In this document: in pieces, positions 9,930 through 18,438 of the stretch
Layout: the number at the start of each line of letters is the position of its first letter
Position numbering within the stretch: the first letter of the stretch is position 1
From: an uncultured Clostridia bacterium
Lineage (GTDB): Bacteria; Bacillota; Clostridia; RUG12999
Direction of reading: 5' to 3'
DNA length: 33,031 bases
Assembly (NCBI GenBank): GCA_949739095.1
Contig: CATIYX010000335.1
Coordinates: 1-33,031 of the forward strand
Translations under genes and position numbers: made by a program
Notes under the pieces: model-generated
Databases searched by the model: none
What the model was told of the DNA's origin: nothing
Seen by the model: only the letters and a program-made list of their open reading frames with translations

Positions 9930-11607
9930 ACTTGCAGGACTGCTTGCAGTATTCATGGTGATGGCAATGGCGCTCAGCGTCAATGCAGCCGAACTGGCAG
10001 ATATGTATGACGGGACAGTTCGGCTGGAGGGGACGGCGCAGCCGAACCAAAAGCTGAACATTCTCGTTCTTGCGCCGGGCGCTTCGGCGCAGGAGGCAAT
10101 GGCGGATTTATCGCTTGTCAGCTACCAGAACAGTATCGCTACGGATAAAAACGGTGATTATTCCGTAGAACTGCTGATGCCAACAGAGGAAACCGCACCG
10201 TCCGGATACTACACGGTGCTGACCGGCGGCAAGGCAGGAGAAGCGCCGAAAGAAGAAAAGGTGCTGTATTCTCCATTTGAAAAGATTAAGAAACTACTGG
10301 GTACTACGAAAACTATGGACAGTGGCACGCTGGGCACTTTCTTAACAGAGAACACGGAAAACCTGTACATGGGCGAGGAAATCTTCCAGCCGACATATAT
10401 GCCGATGATTGCGGAAAAGCTGGCGGCGGAACTGCAGGAGAACCCATTATCCTTTACAGATGAGGAAACCGCCAAAGAATCGTGGGAACGTTTTCACCAA
10501 TTTGTAAGTTCCTATGCACTGCTGGCAAGCTATAACGCCGGAAATACGGCTGCCGTATTTGATGAAAACGGCGACTTCCGTTTCAAGGAAGTATTGGGGC
10601 TGGAAGAATTAGATAAAGACGGATTGACGATTTATAACCTATATCAGAACAAAATGACGGCGGCAGGACAGAGCGCTGTCCGGCAGGGAATGCTGGGCAA
10701 AGCGGCAAATTCCCCCGAGGACTTGCTGAAAAATTTTGCGCGGCAAACCATTTTGAACGTTCTGACAAACAGCAATGAAAGCGGAAGCGGTTATGTCGGC
10801 GCGTGCCTGACGGCTGCCAACTGTGACTATGCCGGAATATCCGTGCCGAAATACAGTGCGTTAACAAACAAACTATATGCAAATGCGGCAATTGCCCAAG
10901 CCAAAAATACCATCACGAACGACAATTTGGAAAGCGTTATTGAAGAATGCGCGGACGCAAAAGAACCGACCTTCACGCCGGGAGGCACTCTGGGCGGCGG
11001 TTCCGGAAGCAGCGCGGGAAGAGGAAAACAGTCAACATTTGCCACAGGGCAGGTTCTTGACCCGACAACGCGGGAAAACATACTTCCCTATTCCGATATC
11101 AGCGACTACGGCTGGGCGCAGGATGCGATTGTCAGCCTGAGCAGCAAAGGAATTATGAACGGTGTGGGCGGCGGAAATTTTGACCCGTCCGGTTATGTGA
11201 AACGGGAACAATTGGCAAAAATGGCAGCGTTGGCATTTCACCTCGAAGAAGCAGAGAGTAGCGAGGGATTCTCCGATGTAGAAGCGGGAAGCTGGTATGC
11301 GCCATATGTATATGCAGCGCGTGAACACGGTGCGGTGAAAGGATTCAGCGAGACGATGTTTGGCACAGGTCAAAATGTATCTCGCGAGGACTTCTGTACA
11401 GTGCTATACAGACTTATGGGCGCAGATGGAGAAGATAACCCGGCGGTGTTTGCCGACAGCGGTGACATCAGTGAATATGCGGTGGAAGCAGTGGCATTTC
11501 TGTACAGTAAAGGGGTTATCAGCGGTTATGAGGACGGCAGTTTCCGTCCGCAGGCGCCGGTGACACGTGCAGAGGCTGCAAAAATACTGTCAGGTATTTT
11601 GAAATAA
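9919..11607 (+). CDS. S-layer-anchored protein with three C-terminal SLH domains
   Basis: The start is ATG 9919, 6 nt after GGAGGTG (9906-9912) and inside the end of the upstream gene. An in-frame TTG at 9904 would precede the ribosome binding site. The product is 562 aa. Residues 1-23 are a signal peptide. Residues 28-105 are a small beta domain of a type used for carboxypeptidase-like or Ig-like folds. Residues 115-350 are mostly helical with no family recognised. Residues 354-375 are a Gly/Ser-rich linker. SLH domains lie at about 389-439, 449-500 and 509-560, with the signature motifs VKREQLAKM, VSREDFCTVL and VTRAEAAKIL. Three SLH domains usually bind pyruvylated secondary cell-wall polymer, so the protein should sit on the envelope. 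Its position between the beta-helix proteins and another SLH protein suggests a role in docking or organising surface glycan machinery, which is an inference. Confidence 0.82.
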   Translation: MKTKLAGLLAVFMVMAMALSVNAAELADMYDGTVRLEGTAQPNQKLNILVLAPGASAQEAMADLSLVSYQNSIATDKNGDYSVELLMPTEETAPSGYYTVLTGGKAGEAPKEEKVLYSPFEKIKKLLGTTKTMDSGTLGTFLTENTENLYMGEEIFQPTYMPMIAEKLAAELQENPLSFTDEETAKESWERFHQFVSSYALLASYNAGNTAAVFDENGDFRFKEVLGLEELDKDGLTIYNLYQNKMTAAGQSAVRQGMLGKAANSPEDLLKNFARQTILNVLTNSNESGSGYVGACLTAANCDYAGISVPKYSALTNKLYANAAIAQAKNTITNDNLESVIEECADAKEPTFTPGGTLGGGSGSSAGRGKQSTFATGQVLDPTTRENILPYSDISDYGWAQDAIVSLSSKGIMNGVGGGNFDPSGYVKREQLAKMAALAFHLEEAESSEGFSDVEAGSWYAPYVYAAREHGAVKGFSETMFGTGQNVSREDFCTVLYRLMGADGEDNPAVFADSGDISEYAVEAVAFLYSKGVISGYEDGSFRPQAPVTRAEAAKILSGILK

Positions 11608-11625
11608 AGGCGGGAGGTAGCCAGA

Positions 11626-14502
11626 ATGAAAAAAAGAATTATCATTGCATTGATGTTATGTTCTCTTTTGGCAGGGCTGATACCTGTTGTTCAGGCGGCG
11701 GAACAGCCGGAGCGTTACTCGGCATTTGAGGTTGTTTCCGGTATCGGGCTGATGGAGAGCACAGAGGAAGAAGAGACGGTCACGCGTGCGCGATTTGCTG
11801 CCGTTTTATATGACATTGTTTGCTATGGGCAGACAACCCAAGAAGTGAAAAGTATTTTTGGAGACCGCTATCAAGATGCGGAATTTGTGGGTGAAATGGA
11901 AGAAAACGCCACGTATGAAGATATACCTGCAAGCTATGAATACTATGAAAAAGTAAACTTTATAAGCTCTATCGGCTTGATGAAAGGCGTTGGCGGAAAC
12001 CGCTTTGAGCCGGAGGAAACAATACAGATTGAACATATTTATAAAGTGCTTGTCCGTCTTTTGGGCTATGAACAAAAAGCGCTGCAAAACGGCAATGGCA
12101 TTACGGGATATCTTGCCGTGGCAAATGAACTGAAACTCATGCGGGGCGTTCCAAGCAATGCAGTGATGGACGGCAAAACATTTGCCCAAATTATATATAA
12201 TGCGCTGGACGTTCCGATTGCGCGGCAAACCACCATTGGCACGCAAATGACAGAATATACAACAGTGAAAAACGAAACGTTGCTAACCGAAGTGATGGGT
12301 CTGGACAAAGTCACCGGCATTATCACGGAAAACGGCAGAACCAATTTTATGGCAGAAAGCAGGATTGGAAAAAATTCGATTAAAATCGGCGAACAAATTT
12401 ACAACCTGCCTTCCGCTTGTGATTATATCAGCGAATATATCGGAAGATATGTTGACCTCTATTACGTGAAAGAAGGAAAAGAGAACGAATTTGATGTTCT
12501 TTGGGCGGGTATTGCGAAAAAAGACGATACAGAGATTTTTGACATAAGAGATTTTATCAGCTTAGACAGCGGCGTAATTCGCTATGAAAAAGATGGCAGA
12601 ATCCAGACGAAACGAATTGCAAACGGCGCGTATATCATCTATAACGGCTTAGCGGTCACAGCGCTCACACAGGAACTGTTCCAGCATGACAGCGGAGACG
12701 TTATCATGGTTTCGCTGGACGGCACAGACACAAATTTGGTGATTATCAATGGCTACAGAGGCGGCGTGGTAGATGGCGTTGAAACTACGGAAGGCGCGAT
12801 TTACGATTCGGTCGGCAAAGGAAGCGCTGACAAATATAATATTAAAACGCCGTTGGAAGAGATTGGAAAAAAGGTGAGAATTTACGACACAAATGGTAAA
12901 TCGATTGCTCTTTCAGGTGTTTCGGCAGGAATGCTGATGGATATTTCAGAAAACGGAGATGTGAAAAAGATTATCGCCTATACCGGTCGGGATGAGAATA
13001 TCACCGTAGCTTCGCTTGCAGAGGACGGAGACCAGACGCAGATTATCACCGGTGACGGCACGACCTATAACGTAGCGAAGAGTTTCGAAAATTCCAGTAA
13101 TTTTAACGTTTCTTTGGGCAAGACCTACAGCGCAAAAATCAACCGACATGGCGAAATTGCGTTCCTCGGTCAGCCGAATGCCGGAAGCTGGAGCGTTGGA
13201 TATTTGAAGGAAACCAGAAAAGCCAGCGGTGTGGGCGTTGAAGTAGGTATGAGAATGTTCCAGATGAACGGTAAGTTCGAGACATTTGCCTGTGCCGACA
13301 GCGGGGTAACCGTTTATAACACAGACGGTACTGAAAAGAAAATCAAAAGCGGCAGTGAACTGTATAGCACAATTTCGGGCTACAGCGGACTTTGCAGATA
13401 CCGGACAAACGATGAAGGCAAAGTTACGGCACTTGAACTGCCGCTGCAACTGGGCGACCCAAGCACACAGAATGACCGGCTGCGCGTGCTCTATGACACC
13501 AAGGTGGGAGGCACAGTCAGATCACCGGGAGGAGACGCCGGATTTGATGGAAAGGCGTTTTGGAGATCGGGTTATTCCAGAATCATTTATGCGCCGGACG
13601 AAGCGGAAAATGAAGATGACTTTGCAGTGCTGGACCGGAGACCGGAAACATCCAGCGAAGGTGGGAAACCGTTTATTGCATATTCGCTCAATCCAAACAC
13701 CCTTTTGTGCGATTATTATGTGTTCCCGGGGACAAATACCTTAGAGGGCGCTATTACAACTAGCGGTCCGATGATTGTCACTAATGTGACTACTACATCA
13801 GACGCGAATGGAGACCGCGTGCAAAAGGTGAAGGGAATGCGTTGGAACAAAGGGGAAGAGACGATTTATTTTTCAAATGACCCCGATATTTTTGATAAAC
13901 TGAACAATCCGGTAGGAAGTGCGGCGCAGACGAGTCCCAAAGTGGGCGACATTATTATGACCGAGCTGAACAACAACAATATTGTGCAGCGTGCTAATAT
14001 TCTGTATAAAGCGGACGCGGTGAACCCGCTGTCGACCAAAAACCAAAAAGGATGGCTCTATGGCTCTACAGGAATACTGGAACGTACGGAGGCAGGTGTG
14101 CCGGTTGCGGACGGGTCAGTGCAAAATCCCTATACCATTGCGGAAAATACGGGAGATTTGCAGCAAGGCGCGGATAACTCGTATCATGCCCCAGACAGAA
14201 GAAGATTTGTCTATGGATGGATTTATGACTATGCCGACGGCATACTCACTATCACAACGCAAAACCTTGCTGAAGAGGAATATGATCCGAACAGCAGTAT
14301 TTATATTACAGAGGGTCAAGTATTCAAAGATCGTATGATGTACGCACATTATGAAGACGGAAAGGTTGAAACCAAAAAGAATGCGTCCCTTACGGACATC
14401 AAGACATATAAGAATTTCGGAACGGATTGCAGTAGACTCTTTACAGCGACCTATTACGGAGAAAATACCTGGGGCGTTATTTTGGACGGCTATTTTGAAT
14501 AA
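11626..14502 (+). CDS. Large S-layer-type protein with N-terminal SLH-like repeats
   Basis: The product is 958 aa. ATG 11626 lies 7 nt after GGGAGGT (11612-11618). Residues 1-24 are a signal peptide. Three SLH-like segments sit at the N-terminus. The first (about 32-65; TVTRARFAAVLYDI) is degenerate. The second (about 99-147; ASIGLMKG-like core and FEPEETIQIEHIYKVLVRLL) is clear. The third (about 158-196) is weaker. Residues 200-958 are a long beta-rich, Gly/Asp/Asn-rich region with no recognised family and no obvious catalytic motif. The layout matches S-layer-associated surface proteins of Clostridia, with wall binding at the N-terminus and an exposed body. It is the last gene of the wall-protein operon and is followed by a terminator. 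It could be a structural S-layer subunit or an unrecognised glycan-active protein. Confidence 0.72.
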   Translation: MKKRIIIALMLCSLLAGLIPVVQAAEQPERYSAFEVVSGIGLMESTEEEETVTRARFAAVLYDIVCYGQTTQEVKSIFGDRYQDAEFVGEMEENATYEDIPASYEYYEKVNFISSIGLMKGVGGNRFEPEETIQIEHIYKVLVRLLGYEQKALQNGNGITGYLAVANELKLMRGVPSNAVMDGKTFAQIIYNALDVPIARQTTIGTQMTEYTTVKNETLLTEVMGLDKVTGIITENGRTNFMAESRIGKNSIKIGEQIYNLPSACDYISEYIGRYVDLYYVKEGKENEFDVLWAGIAKKDDTEIFDIRDFISLDSGVIRYEKDGRIQTKRIANGAYIIYNGLAVTALTQELFQHDSGDVIMVSLDGTDTNLVIINGYRGGVVDGVETTEGAIYDSVGKGSADKYNIKTPLEEIGKKVRIYDTNGKSIALSGVSAGMLMDISENGDVKKIIAYTGRDENITVASLAEDGDQTQIITGDGTTYNVAKSFENSSNFNVSLGKTYSAKINRHGEIAFLGQPNAGSWSVGYLKETRKASGVGVEVGMRMFQMNGKFETFACADSGVTVYNTDGTEKKIKSGSELYSTISGYSGLCRYRTNDEGKVTALELPLQLGDPSTQNDRLRVLYDTKVGGTVRSPGGDAGFDGKAFWRSGYSRIIYAPDEAENEDDFAVLDRRPETSSEGGKPFIAYSLNPNTLLCDYYVFPGTNTLEGAITTSGPMIVTNVTTTSDANGDRVQKVKGMRWNKGEETIYFSNDPDIFDKLNNPVGSAAQTSPKVGDIIMTELNNNNIVQRANILYKADAVNPLSTKNQKGWLYGSTGILERTEAGVPVADGSVQNPYTIAENTGDLQQGADNSYHAPDRRRFVYGWIYDYADGILTITTQNLAEEEYDPNSSIYITEGQVFKDRMMYAHYEDGKVETKKNASLTDIKTYKNFGTDCSRLFTATYYGENTWGVILDGYFE

Positions 14503-14536
14503 TATTTGACCTGCATGGAGCAGATGAAATGTATCA

Positions 14537-14568
14537 AAGGGGCGGGGTCTACCCTGCCCCTTCTTTTC
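14537..14568 (+). terminator. Intrinsic terminator closing the wall-protein operon
   Basis: A GC-rich stem pairs 14539-14547 (GGGGCGGGG) with 14552-14560 (CCCTGCCCC) with one G-U pair and a TCTA loop. It is flanked by an AA/TT extension and followed by the T-rich TTCTTTTC. It sits 35 nt after the stop of the SLH protein gene. Nothing else is evident in 14503-14629, and no convincing promoter for the downstream genes was seen, so partial read-through is possible. Confidence 0.8.
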
Positions 14569-14629
14569 TGCCCGGCAGGGCGGTGCACGGAGGTTCGGCA
14601 GGTATCAGACGGACAAATGTGCATGGGAG

Positions 14630-16336
14630 ATGAAAAGAGGGAAAAGTTTGTGGTTTGGCACAGAGAAAGGAATGGTGGTTGCAGTGGATAGGTTAAAGGA
14701 TTTATCACTGCGGGAAAAAATCGGGCAGACCTATATTTTGGAGGAATCCATTTATTCCGACTTGCAGGATAAAGAAGCATTTTTTGAGAAATATCAGCCC
14801 GGCGGTATCTGGTTTGGTTCCGGTGAACCGACCACATGTGCAGGGATGCGGGCATATGCGGACAGTATCAATGCCCGACTGAAAGTACCGGCGCTGTTTT
14901 GCGGCGATGCGGAAACGGGATTGGGGCGGTCAAAGATTGCAGAGCCGTCCTATCTGCCGTGTGCGGCAGCGCTGGGAAACACAGCATCTGAAGAGCTTTC
15001 CTATGAATTCGGTGCAATCAATGCGAACGAAGCAAGCGCGGCAGGATACAACTGGATTTGGGGACCGGTGGTGGATTTGCCGTGCGACAGCGTCTCCAAG
15101 CTGCGGGAACTTTCGGACTATCCGGAAATGATTAGCAAAATGGCGGTTGCCCAGCATCAAGGTATGTTATCAGAGCATGTGGCGGCATGTGCAAAACATT
15201 TCCCGGGAACGGACGGCATTGAGTACCGAAACAGCCATTTTTGTCAGTCCTCGGTTTCTACGTCTCTTGCAGAGTGGAAGGAAAAACAGGGCAAGATATT
15301 TCAGGATATGATACAGGCGGGCGTACCTTCTATTATGACGTCGCACAGGGGATTTCCGGCAGTGGACGACAGACGTGTGGGGCACGGATATATGCCGACA
15401 ACGCTGTCCTATGCGGTCATTACAGAGCTGCTGAAAGGGGAAATGGGCTTTGGCGGCGTTGTCGTGACGGACGACTTGTTCATGCGCGGTATCAAGAATG
15501 TATACGACAGGGAGAAGTTGTATATTGAGGTGGTCAACGCAGGAAATGACATGATATTGGGAACACGTTCTACGGATTATATCGACATTATTGAAGCTGC
15601 GGTGCGGCGCGGGGAGATTATGGAAAGCCGCATTGATGATGCGTGCAGCAGAGTGCTTGCCATGAAAGAGCGGCTGGGGTTGTTCCAAACGCAAAATAAA
15701 ACGTGGGAGGAAGAGCAGTTTGCCGGACGTTCGCATCGGTTTAGAGAAAAAGTTGCCGAACAGTCTTTGCACCTTGTCTGTGACGAAACCAAAAAGCTTC
15801 CGTTTGACCCCCAAAAGATAAAAAAAGCGGCAATAGTGTGCTTTTCGACCGGAGAAGCTTTCTACGGCGCGCTTTCCCACATGAAAGACGCGCTGGGCAA
15901 ATATGATATTGAGACGCATATCCAGCATAACTTCCCCACCGGGAATATCGTAAACTTCGGCGTACCCATTGATTTTGGCGAGGGGAAAAGCGAGACACAG
16001 GGAAAGGCATATTCCTGCAAAGAATTGGACGAACAATTCGATTTGATTATTTATGCGCTCTTTTCCGGCGGCGGACGCCCCAGCTTCTACGGCGGAGAGG
16101 AAAGCGGATTTTTCGATGTGATGACTTATGGTAAGGAAAAAAGCGTGGTGGTGTCCTTTGGAACGCCGCAGGTATATTTCGACTGGTTTTCCGATTCCGA
16201 CATTTTTTTCAATGCATATGACTATCTGCCGGAAATGCAGGAAAATTTTGTGAAAGCGTTATTCGGAGAGACAAAACCGATGGCAGAATCGCAGTTCAGA
16301 CTGGTACCGCTGGAATTTACGGTGGGAACGAAGTAA
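14630..16336 (+). CDS. Glycoside hydrolase family 3 protein (NagZ-like type), cytoplasmic
   Basis: The product is up to 568 aa with no signal peptide. The start is uncertain. ATG 14630 has GGGAG directly abutting it. TTG 14648 has AGAGGG 6 nt upstream. ATG 14672 and GTG 14684 are also in frame, and recognisable homology begins near residue 21 (RLKDLSLREKIGQ). Residues 30-350 form the GH3 barrel: CGDAETGLG (91-99), KHFPG (189-193) and VVVTDDLFMRGI (277-288), where D281 is the expected nucleophile. Residues about 395-555 are the alpha/beta C-domain ending in a VVVSFG motif. In NagZ-type enzymes the acid/base is a His in an Asp-x-His dyad. Here the matching site reads N201-S-H203, so the His is kept but the Asp is changed. 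It probably releases a beta-linked (possibly N-acetylated) sugar from imported oligosaccharides. It is followed by lyase and GH88 genes in the same direction. Confidence 0.8.
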   Translation: MKRGKSLWFGTEKGMVVAVDRLKDLSLREKIGQTYILEESIYSDLQDKEAFFEKYQPGGIWFGSGEPTTCAGMRAYADSINARLKVPALFCGDAETGLGRSKIAEPSYLPCAAALGNTASEELSYEFGAINANEASAAGYNWIWGPVVDLPCDSVSKLRELSDYPEMISKMAVAQHQGMLSEHVAACAKHFPGTDGIEYRNSHFCQSSVSTSLAEWKEKQGKIFQDMIQAGVPSIMTSHRGFPAVDDRRVGHGYMPTTLSYAVITELLKGEMGFGGVVVTDDLFMRGIKNVYDREKLYIEVVNAGNDMILGTRSTDYIDIIEAAVRRGEIMESRIDDACSRVLAMKERLGLFQTQNKTWEEEQFAGRSHRFREKVAEQSLHLVCDETKKLPFDPQKIKKAAIVCFSTGEAFYGALSHMKDALGKYDIETHIQHNFPTGNIVNFGVPIDFGEGKSETQGKAYSCKELDEQFDLIIYALFSGGGRPSFYGGEESGFFDVMTYGKEKSVVVSFGTPQVYFDWFSDSDIFFNAYDYLPEMQENFVKALFGETKPMAESQFRLVPLEFTVGTK

Positions 16337-16360
16337 CTTTATAGCAAGGAGAAGAACGTT

Positions 16361-18415
16361 ATGAGGGAAGAAATGAGTCATCGAGAATTTTTTAAATTGG
16401 TTAATATCTACAGCGCGGGTCTGGAAAAAGTGCGCGAAAGTGTGGAACAGGAGGATTATGACGAAGCATTTTTCCGTTACAGAGCATATTTGGAGAAGCG
16501 TTTTACTTCTTTCAAAAAAGCGCCCTCGCATCATGGCACCTCAGACGCAGAGGAGGTGAAGCGTCTGGCGGATTTCATGCTGGACGACAAGCTTTCGTTG
16601 CTGGGATATGAACCGGTGCAGCTGCCGACTCCTATAGATTGGCTATACTATCCGTTTGACGACAACCAGTGGCAGAGTCATTTGTGTTATTTGGAATGGA
16701 CACGAAACTTGGTGGACACCTGGCAAAACACAGGCGACGGCCGTTATTTAAATAAGTGGTGTCAGTTCGTGGAGGACTTTTTGGACCATCACCCGTGGGG
16801 AGCAAAAGGGCTGGAATATCACACGTCGCGTCCCATGTATCTTGCGGAATATAAATATAAATGCGGCGGCGAAGGACAAATGCCGGGATATCTTGTCGGG
16901 TCATGGATTGGTCTGGCAGCGTCCATTCGCACCTCGGTGCTGCTTGCGGCGCTGCAAGACATCATTGGAGAAAAGGAACTGTCTGACAGACTGCTGAAAA
17001 AGATTATCGTTTCGCTTGCAACCGACCATGTGGATGTGATGATCAACAATGCGCGGCGGTATACGCCAAACCAGCTCTTTGACGGCGCGACCGCGTTGCT
17101 GCGTTTTTCTATCTGTTTCTGTGAGCTGCGGGCGGCACCTGCCGCTTACCTCGTGGGGATGGATCGCATGGAAGAAGCGTTTCGCAGAAACATTCTGCCG
17201 GACGGTACGGACATTGAACAATCCTTCAACTATAACAGTTATATGCCATTTTGGTTTAATGAGGTCTATTCTTTGTACGGCGAGCAGACAACGGTGCGCA
17301 TAGAAAAGCTGAAGGAGCGCGTGATAAAACGCTGCGCCTTTTTGACGGCTATGATGGAGTTTGACAATACATGGCCGGCGGTGGCGAAAACACACAGTGA
17401 GGATGTCACCGGATTGATTGCGGATTATGAAGCGTTGTACGATATCAAACTGCAGGGAAGGTTTTGCGAGACGATGTTCTTTCCGTATGGCGGCTACTAT
17501 GTCTTTAAAAATGAGACGGACAAAAGATATTTGCTGTTTAAGACCAGCCGCAAGGCGATTGGTCATGCACATGAGGACTGCAATTCCATCATGCTGAGTG
17601 CGTTTGGAGAGAAAATATTGGTTGACGCCGGAAACTATAACTATTCAAACGATGCACAAAGCCTTGTAATCAACCGGTACCATATATCTACGGCGGCGCA
17701 CAACAGCTTGTCAGTGGACGGCTATTCGCAAAACCGCATTCCGTTTGCCGTGAACGATCCGCAGGTTTTGGAGGAAATCGGGAAAACGCCCATGGAGGGC
17801 TGCGGCAAAAACGAGGGCGTGGAATATGCGAAAGGCGAATATTGCGATGATTACGGCGATGCACTTTTGGGTGTGCTGAAAGGAATGCCGGTGGAGCGCT
17901 TCGAGGAAAATCATATTCATGTGCACCACGAAAGAGAAGTGATTCACCTGAAAGAGCCGGGCGTGTTTGTGGTGGTGGATACCGTTAAAGACAGAGAGGA
18001 TAAACCGCACACCTATACGCTTTCCTGGAATTTGAACTATACCTATCAGCCTGAGAGCGTTTCGTTCGGCGAAAACAGCATTTCCGTTTCCCGGAGTGGA
18101 CTGCCGGGGCTTTTGATACAAACCATTGCGGAAAAGCCGATAGAATATCACATGACCTACGGACAAGACGAGCCGTATTCCGGTTGGATGGCAACGGGCT
18201 ACGGAAAATTGGCAAAATGCGTCCACATAGAACAAAGCCTGAAAGGTTCGGGGGAAGAACAGCTTTATACGCTCGTGTATCCCTATCAAGAAAATAAACT
18301 GTGCTCCGCCGAAAAAAGCGCGGAGGGCATAAACATTCTCACCACAGACGGTACGCGTTATATGGTAAGCAAAACGGAAAGCGGCTGGCAGGTGGAGAAG
18401 GAAACGGAACAATAA
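16361..18415 (+). CDS. Heparinase II/III-like polysaccharide lyase, cytoplasmic
   Basis: The product is 684 aa. ATG 16361 lies 9 nt after AAGGAG (16346-16351). No signal peptide is present. The N-terminal half is an alpha-helical toroid: a tryptophan-rich segment DWLYYPFDDNQWQSHL (93-108), then DGTDIEQSFNYNSY (281-294). The C-terminal half is the heparinase II/III beta-sandwich, with GHAHEDCNSIMLSAFG (401-416), ILVDAGNYNYS (419-429), Y440 and TAAHNSLSVDG (444-454). These are the places where family members carry catalytic Tyr/His and metal ligands. Members cleave uronic-acid-containing chains by beta-elimination, leaving a 4,5-unsaturated uronate at the non-reducing end. That is the substrate of the GH88 enzyme encoded 24 nt downstream. 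A cytoplasmic location implies it acts on imported oligosaccharides. The PL family number and glycan (heparin-like, hyaluronan-like, alginate or other) cannot be settled by eye. Confidence 0.85.
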   Translation: MREEMSHREFFKLVNIYSAGLEKVRESVEQEDYDEAFFRYRAYLEKRFTSFKKAPSHHGTSDAEEVKRLADFMLDDKLSLLGYEPVQLPTPIDWLYYPFDDNQWQSHLCYLEWTRNLVDTWQNTGDGRYLNKWCQFVEDFLDHHPWGAKGLEYHTSRPMYLAEYKYKCGGEGQMPGYLVGSWIGLAASIRTSVLLAALQDIIGEKELSDRLLKKIIVSLATDHVDVMINNARRYTPNQLFDGATALLRFSICFCELRAAPAAYLVGMDRMEEAFRRNILPDGTDIEQSFNYNSYMPFWFNEVYSLYGEQTTVRIEKLKERVIKRCAFLTAMMEFDNTWPAVAKTHSEDVTGLIADYEALYDIKLQGRFCETMFFPYGGYYVFKNETDKRYLLFKTSRKAIGHAHEDCNSIMLSAFGEKILVDAGNYNYSNDAQSLVINRYHISTAAHNSLSVDGYSQNRIPFAVNDPQVLEEIGKTPMEGCGKNEGVEYAKGEYCDDYGDALLGVLKGMPVERFEENHIHVHHEREVIHLKEPGVFVVVDTVKDREDKPHTYTLSWNLNYTYQPESVSFGENSISVSRSGLPGLLIQTIAEKPIEYHMTYGQDEPYSGWMATGYGKLAKCVHIEQSLKGSGEEQLYTLVYPYQENKLCSAEKSAEGINILTTDGTRYMVSKTESGWQVEKETEQ

Positions 18416-18438
18416 ACTGTCATGAGGAGGAAAAGGGT

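Noticed and set aside
14552..14580. Alternative stem CCCTGCC with GGCAGGG competing with the terminator
   Set aside because: The second arm is transcribed after the terminator has already formed, so it is unlikely to act as an antiterminator. A chance GC-rich match is more likely.
18301..18438. Longer start for the GH88 protein
   Set aside because: This stretch overlaps the lyase gene out of frame and encodes a basic, non-family sequence. TTG 18439 has a well-spaced AGGAGG.
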